Origin: JAZKDW01 sp040387375
Lineage (GTDB): Bacteria; Pseudomonadota; Gammaproteobacteria; Burkholderiales; Burkholderiaceae_D
NCBI GenBank assembly: GCA_040387375.1
Contig: JAZKDW010000072.1
Location: 1-29,519 of the forward strand
Reading direction: 5' to 3'
DNA length: 29,519 bases
Shown in pieces: positions 26,629-29,519 of this stretch. Positions within the stretch are counted from its first letter, which is position 1. Every line of letters begins with the position of its first letter. The notes beneath the pieces are model-generated. The model was not told where the DNA came from. It saw only the letters and a list, made by a program, of their open reading frames with translations, and ran no database searches. A program made the translations under genes and the position numbers.

Positions 26629-26848
26629 AGATGGTAATGCAATTCCAGTCGGACCAAGGGAGCAGATAAACGGATCGCCAAATGTTGATTGCCAGCAGGT
26701 TTTGGACTCTAAGGGCGAGCCAACAGGTGTTCGGCTTGATCGAGGTGGTCATAGAAATCAATCCGATCCAGCAGCGCGAGGCCCTCATGGGCATGTACCC
26801 GGAGTAACAACTCCAGACGGCAATCCTCATTTACCTATAAATCGTTGA
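26615..26848 (+). pseudogene. Orphan toxin-tip fragment
   Basis: A 77-codon open frame begins directly after an in-frame TAA (26612-26614) with TTG as the only early start and no SD. Its conceptual product (ending GVRLDRGGHRNQSDPAARG, then PHGHVPGVTTPDGNPHLPI) looks like the C-terminal end of a polymorphic-toxin tip, with clustered His/Gly/Asp as in nuclease tips. No RHS core precedes it, so it is probably a displaced tail left by a past tip exchange. It stops 1 nt before the next small gene, the normal toxin-immunity spacing. Confidence 0.5.
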
Positions 26849-26849
26849 T

Positions 26850-27065
26850 ATGCCCAAGTTTACTTACAATGACATAGTCAAAGCGTCTGATGACGCCAGA
26901 TCAGAATTAAGACCGGGTGAAATCGCATGGGTGGTCGGTGTATTCGATACCCATCCTGGAAAGTATTTCGACAAGTTTCCTAAAGGCGTCGTTTACACCA
27001 TTGAGTTTGAAGATGGGACCTCTGTTGAAGCGCATGAATCCGAGCTCCAAAAAACTGAAACCTAG
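26850..27065 (+). CDS. Candidate immunity protein 2 (71 aa)
   Basis: The 71-aa soluble acidic protein (MPKFTYNDIVKASDDARSEL, later KGVVYTIEFEDGTSVEAHES) starts 1 nt after the orphan tip fragment. It has no signal peptide or membrane span and its SD is weak. Position and AT-rich composition suggest it is the immunity gene of the orphan tip, retained after that toxin lost its N-terminus, as is common in RHS and CDI orphan arrays. The family is not identified. It is followed by 40 nt and then the palindromic repeat at 27105. Confidence 0.5.
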   Translation: MPKFTYNDIVKASDDARSELRPGEIAWVVGVFDTHPGKYFDKFPKGVVYTIEFEDGTSVEAHESELQKTET

Positions 27066-27104
27066 AAAGTCATAGGGCTAGGGGAGAGGTGGCCCCGTTT
27101 GCCT

Positions 27105-27185
27105 GGAGAATAGGGGACAGACCACGGTTTATGCCGCCTTTATCTAGCGTGGTGCAGAGCCAGAAACCGTGGTCTGTCCCCTATT
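27105..27185. repeat. Palindromic REP-like element, copy A
   Basis: A perfect 22-bp inverted repeat (27109-27130 with 27164-27185, outer sequence AATAGGGGACAGACCACG) encloses a 33-nt centre. Positions 27105-27180 match 29392-29467 in direct orientation with a single mismatch (75/76). The GGGGACAGACCACG motif is, to my recollection, typical of REP-type sequences mobilised by RAYT (Y1/IS200-like) transposases; no such gene is in the window. The duplicated RHS tract begins within about 5 nt of its right end. Confidence 0.8.
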
Positions 27186-27186
27186 A

Positions 27187-28811
27187 CGCGCGCCGTCATC
27201 ACGCTCGCCGCCGATGTGGCCGACAGCGACGGCACCATCGCGAAGGTGCAATTCTTCAATGGCAGCACGCTGCTGGCGACGGTGACGGCGCCGCCGTACA
27301 CGCATGACTGGCAAGGCGTAGCCAGGGGCAGCTACACGCTACGTGCCAAAGCCACCGACAACCTGGGGGTGGTCACGACATCGACTGCGGTGACAGTGCA
27401 GGTGGCCGACAATGCGACACCGGCAGTGAACCTGACGGTGCCGGTCAATGCGGCAACCTACCTGGCAGGCGCACCAATCGAGTTGGCGGCCACGGCAACG
27501 GATGCCGACGGCAGCGTTGCAAAGGTCGAATTCTTCGATGGCGACACGCTGCTGGGAAGCGCGACCCAGGCGCCGTACACCTGGCGCTGGCGTGGTGCGG
27601 CGGCGGGCAGCCATGTGATCACGGCCAGGGCGACCGACAATGCGGGCTCGCAAGCCACGTCAGCGGCCATCACCATCACCGTGGCAGCCAATGTCGCACC
27701 CACGGTCAGCATGATTGCCACGCCGACCGATGCGACCGCGCCGGCGACGGTGCTGCTCAATGCGGCTGCAGGCGATGCAGACGGCAGCGTGATGAAGGTG
27801 GAGTTTTTCAGCGGCGACACGCTGCTGGCGAGCGTGAGCGCCCCGCCGTATGTCTACAACTGGATGAACGTGACCGCAGGCGCCTACACGATCACGGCGA
27901 AGGCCACCGATGACCGGGGCGCGGTCACGGTGTCCGAACCGGTGACCGTCACGGTGAGCGCCATGCCGGCGGCAGCCCAGGTGTATTACGTCGACAGCGA
28001 CCATCTCAATACGCCGCGGGTGATCACCGATGCGAACAACAACATTGTCTGGCAGTGGGACAACAGCGATCCGTTCGGCGGCAATCTGCCGGAGGAAGAT
28101 CCGGGCAATACCGGCAACAGGCTCGAATTCAACCTGCGCTTCCCGGGCCAGTACTTTGACAAGGAAACCAATCTTCATTACAACTACTTCAGGACTTATG
28201 ATCCAAGCCTCGGACGGTATGTTGAAAGTGATCCCATTGGGTTGAAAGGTGGAATTAATACCTACGGCTACGTTTTTGGAAATCCAATTTCCTTAAACGA
28301 TCCAAAAGGACTGCAAACGCGAATTTCTCGCGCTGCGGTTTCACCGGGCTCGTTGACGCCAGCGCAAATAGAAGCGGCAAGAGACATTGATAGATTAGGT
28401 GAACGATTAACCAAACTTCCAGCCACTCTTTGTGCCGTTTTCCCTCTAGCCTGTTCCGCTTCTCTACTGGCTAACGAACTTAACGGCGATAAGTCTTCAG
28501 ACGATAAAATTTGTCCGCCAGTCCCCGGCGTTCTAGTAGGAGAGCAGAGCGATTCCCGGACAGGGCAACGTGGAAAGCGCCATACTAGTGGCGCGTTGAC
28601 CCCAGAAAATGGCGGCACAGGAGATGCTGCGAAGGATTTTGATCATCTTACCGGAGGTACCGGACGACCTATACCGACTCCTAACACCTATCCTCCAGGA
28701 AGCCTACAGGGAGAGAACGGAGTAACCTTCCGACCTGGGACAAATGGGAATGGCCATAGAATTGATATTCCTGGGAATGGAAACAAACCTCCGGAAACGC
28801 TTCACTATTAG
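27187..28811 (+). pseudogene. Silent orphan RHS cassette: Ig domains, RHS core, second tip
   Basis: The open frame gives about 2.7 Ig-like domains matching domains 6-8 of subunit C, then the RHS core (YYVDSDHLNTPRVITDANNN, SDPIGLKGGINTYGY, canonical NDPKGL), then a different ~160-aa tip. The tip has a spacer with a hydrophobic helix (TLCAVFPLACSASLLANEL) and an end domain containing DFDHLTGG, GENGVTFRPGTNG and RIDIPGNGNKPPETLHY, reminiscent of nuclease tips of secreted toxins; the activity is not assigned. There is no signal peptide, promoter or SD; the first usable start (GTG 27216) lies inside an Ig domain. It therefore looks like a silent donor cassette rather than an expressed gene. Composition turns AT-rich from about 28165. 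Confidence 0.75.
27192..28276 (+). repeat. Duplicated Ig/RHS-core tract, copy 2 (silent)
   Basis: Partner of 24861-25945, shifted by exactly 2331 bp, which is 777 codons. In the expressed copy the AT-rich tip DNA starts near 25910; here AT-rich DNA starts near 28165 (equivalent to 25834), so the two tips joined the core at different points. Confidence 0.9.
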
Positions 28812-28825
28812 CAACGGCGGATTTA

Positions 28826-29305
28826 ATGAAAAAACATTTAACGCTTGAAATTGATGATATAGGGGTTTTTATAAACTCGGTGTGCACGGGATTAAACGGA
28901 TATGCGACCGAATTCCAAAACGCGGGTCGCCTAAATTCATTATGGTTATTTTGTTGCAATGGGACTTCGTTAAGATTCCAAGCCACGGTCACAACTGTCG
29001 CGCCGCGATATGAGGTTGGTACACTCGTGGTAAAAACCTCATTTCAACGAAATACTCAATTAATCGTATCTCCGTTACCGCTGGTTTGGGGCAATATTAA
29101 AGCTATAGAGCGCCTGATTATTGAGAATGCAGAATTCCTCGCGGAGAGTGGTCTTTCAATTCAAAACATTTTTGACGAAGAAATTACAATTTTACCTGGC
29201 GCATTTCCTCATACGGTCGAACTCTTGGCACCATTCTATCCGCATAATTTTGAGCCTGAATATAATGTTGCCGAATACAAAAGAAAAGCGATCTACACAA
29301 GGTAG
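28826..29305 (+). CDS. Candidate immunity protein 3 (159 aa)
   Basis: The 159-aa protein (MKKHLTLEIDDIGVFINSVC, ending EYKRKAIYTR) starts 14 nt after the stop of the silent cassette, with a GGCGGA-like SD. It is soluble, without signal peptide or membrane spans, and clearly AT-rich, unlike the RHS core. No family is recognised. Position, strand and composition fit the immunity gene of the second tip; whether it has its own promoter is unclear, but an orphan immunity gene would protect against siblings that express this tip. It is followed by repeat debris and palindromic copy B. Confidence 0.55.
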   Translation: MKKHLTLEIDDIGVFINSVCTGLNGYATEFQNAGRLNSLWLFCCNGTSLRFQATVTTVAPRYEVGTLVVKTSFQRNTQLIVSPLPLVWGNIKAIERLIIENAEFLAESGLSIQNIFDEEITILPGAFPHTVELLAPFYPHNFEPEYNVAEYKRKAIYTR

Positions 29306-29317
29306 CGTTCTGAAAGG

Positions 29318-29336
29318 CTCAGGGTCAGACTCTGAG
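29318..29336. repeat. Small inverted repeat of REP type
   Basis: CTCAG (29318-29322) and CTGAG (29332-29336) flank GGTCAGACT; the GGGTCAGACTC motif is another sequence I associate with REP-like elements. It lies 13 nt after immunity candidate 3 and may also act as a weak transcription stop. Only one copy is seen in the window. Confidence 0.3.
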
Positions 29337-29391
29337 GTCTCCCCTCATATTTTTTCCACAGGATCATTCTTCAGTCTCTGAAACACCGTAG

Positions 29392-29467
29392 GGAGAATAG
29401 GGGACAGACCACGGTTTATGCCGCCTTTATCTAGCGTGGTGCAGAGCCAGAAATCGTGGTCTGTCCC
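29392..29467. repeat. Palindromic REP-like element, copy B
   Basis: It is identical to copy A over 76 nt except one C-to-T change in the right arm (AAATCGTGG instead of AAACCGTGG). The right end diverges after CTGTCCC, so the last five nt of the copy A palindrome are missing. It lies in the same orientation, 2287 bp from copy A, and closes the silent cassette. The 52 nt to its right, up to the window end, show nothing recognisable. Confidence 0.8.
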
Positions 29468-29519
29468 GAATGGCACTTACTTAAGCCATAAGCTCTTGAA
29501 TTAGCAAGGAAAAGCAGGC

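Overview
The window looks like a chromosome segment from a betaproteobacterium of the order Burkholderiales, most likely Oxalobacteraceae (Herminiimonas/Herbaspirillum/Janthinobacterium-like). I base this on the gene order hemF-nadD-rsfS-rlmH-maf-rng, on a DUF1631 protein, a DUF4136 lipoprotein and an RsfS with an Ala/Lys-rich tail, and on the moderately high GC of the core genes. This is a judgement from memory of these families; no search was run.

Layout. (1) 1-2184: an AT-rich stretch carrying one minus-strand gene, a RelA/SpoT-type (p)ppGpp synthetase domain joined to a helical-repeat C-terminus. It abuts the 3' end of a tRNA-Thr(CGU) gene, which looks like the edge of a tRNA-targeted genomic island. 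(2) 2185-11513: core genes, mostly on the minus strand: tRNA-Thr, the pepN-fbp pair, a divergent DUF4136 lipoprotein, DUF1631, a quinone oxidoreductase followed by a 59-aa single-span membrane protein, and an EamA-family transporter. (3) 11802-18915: a plus-strand housekeeping run: yebC-purD, an intrinsic terminator, then the tightly overlapped hemF/nadD/rsfS/rlmH and maf/rng. A 174-bp inverted-repeat, hairpin-forming element (MITE-like) sits between rlmH and maf. (4) 18916-19607: about 690 bp in which I recognise no gene, ending in a probable promoter. (5) 19608-29519: an RHS polymorphic-toxin locus.

The RHS locus is the notable part. Its YD-repeat polypeptide is split over three consecutive ORFs, each with its own Sec signal peptide. 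The third carries eight tandem Ig-like (Big_9-type) domains before the RHS-associated core and a variable tip. Downstream lie a candidate immunity gene, an orphan toxin-tip fragment with a second candidate immunity gene, and a second promoterless copy of the last Ig domains plus the RHS core, fused to a different tip and followed by a third candidate immunity gene. The duplicated tract (about 1.09 kb, offset exactly 2331 bp, no indels seen) would let one crossover exchange the expressed tip for the silent one, in frame. The silent cassette is bracketed by two nearly identical (75/76) direct copies of a palindromic GGGGACAGACCACG-type element. Together this looks like a tip-switching array of an exported, multi-subunit RHS toxin. 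The activities of the tips and the immunity roles of the small genes are inferred from position, not demonstrated.
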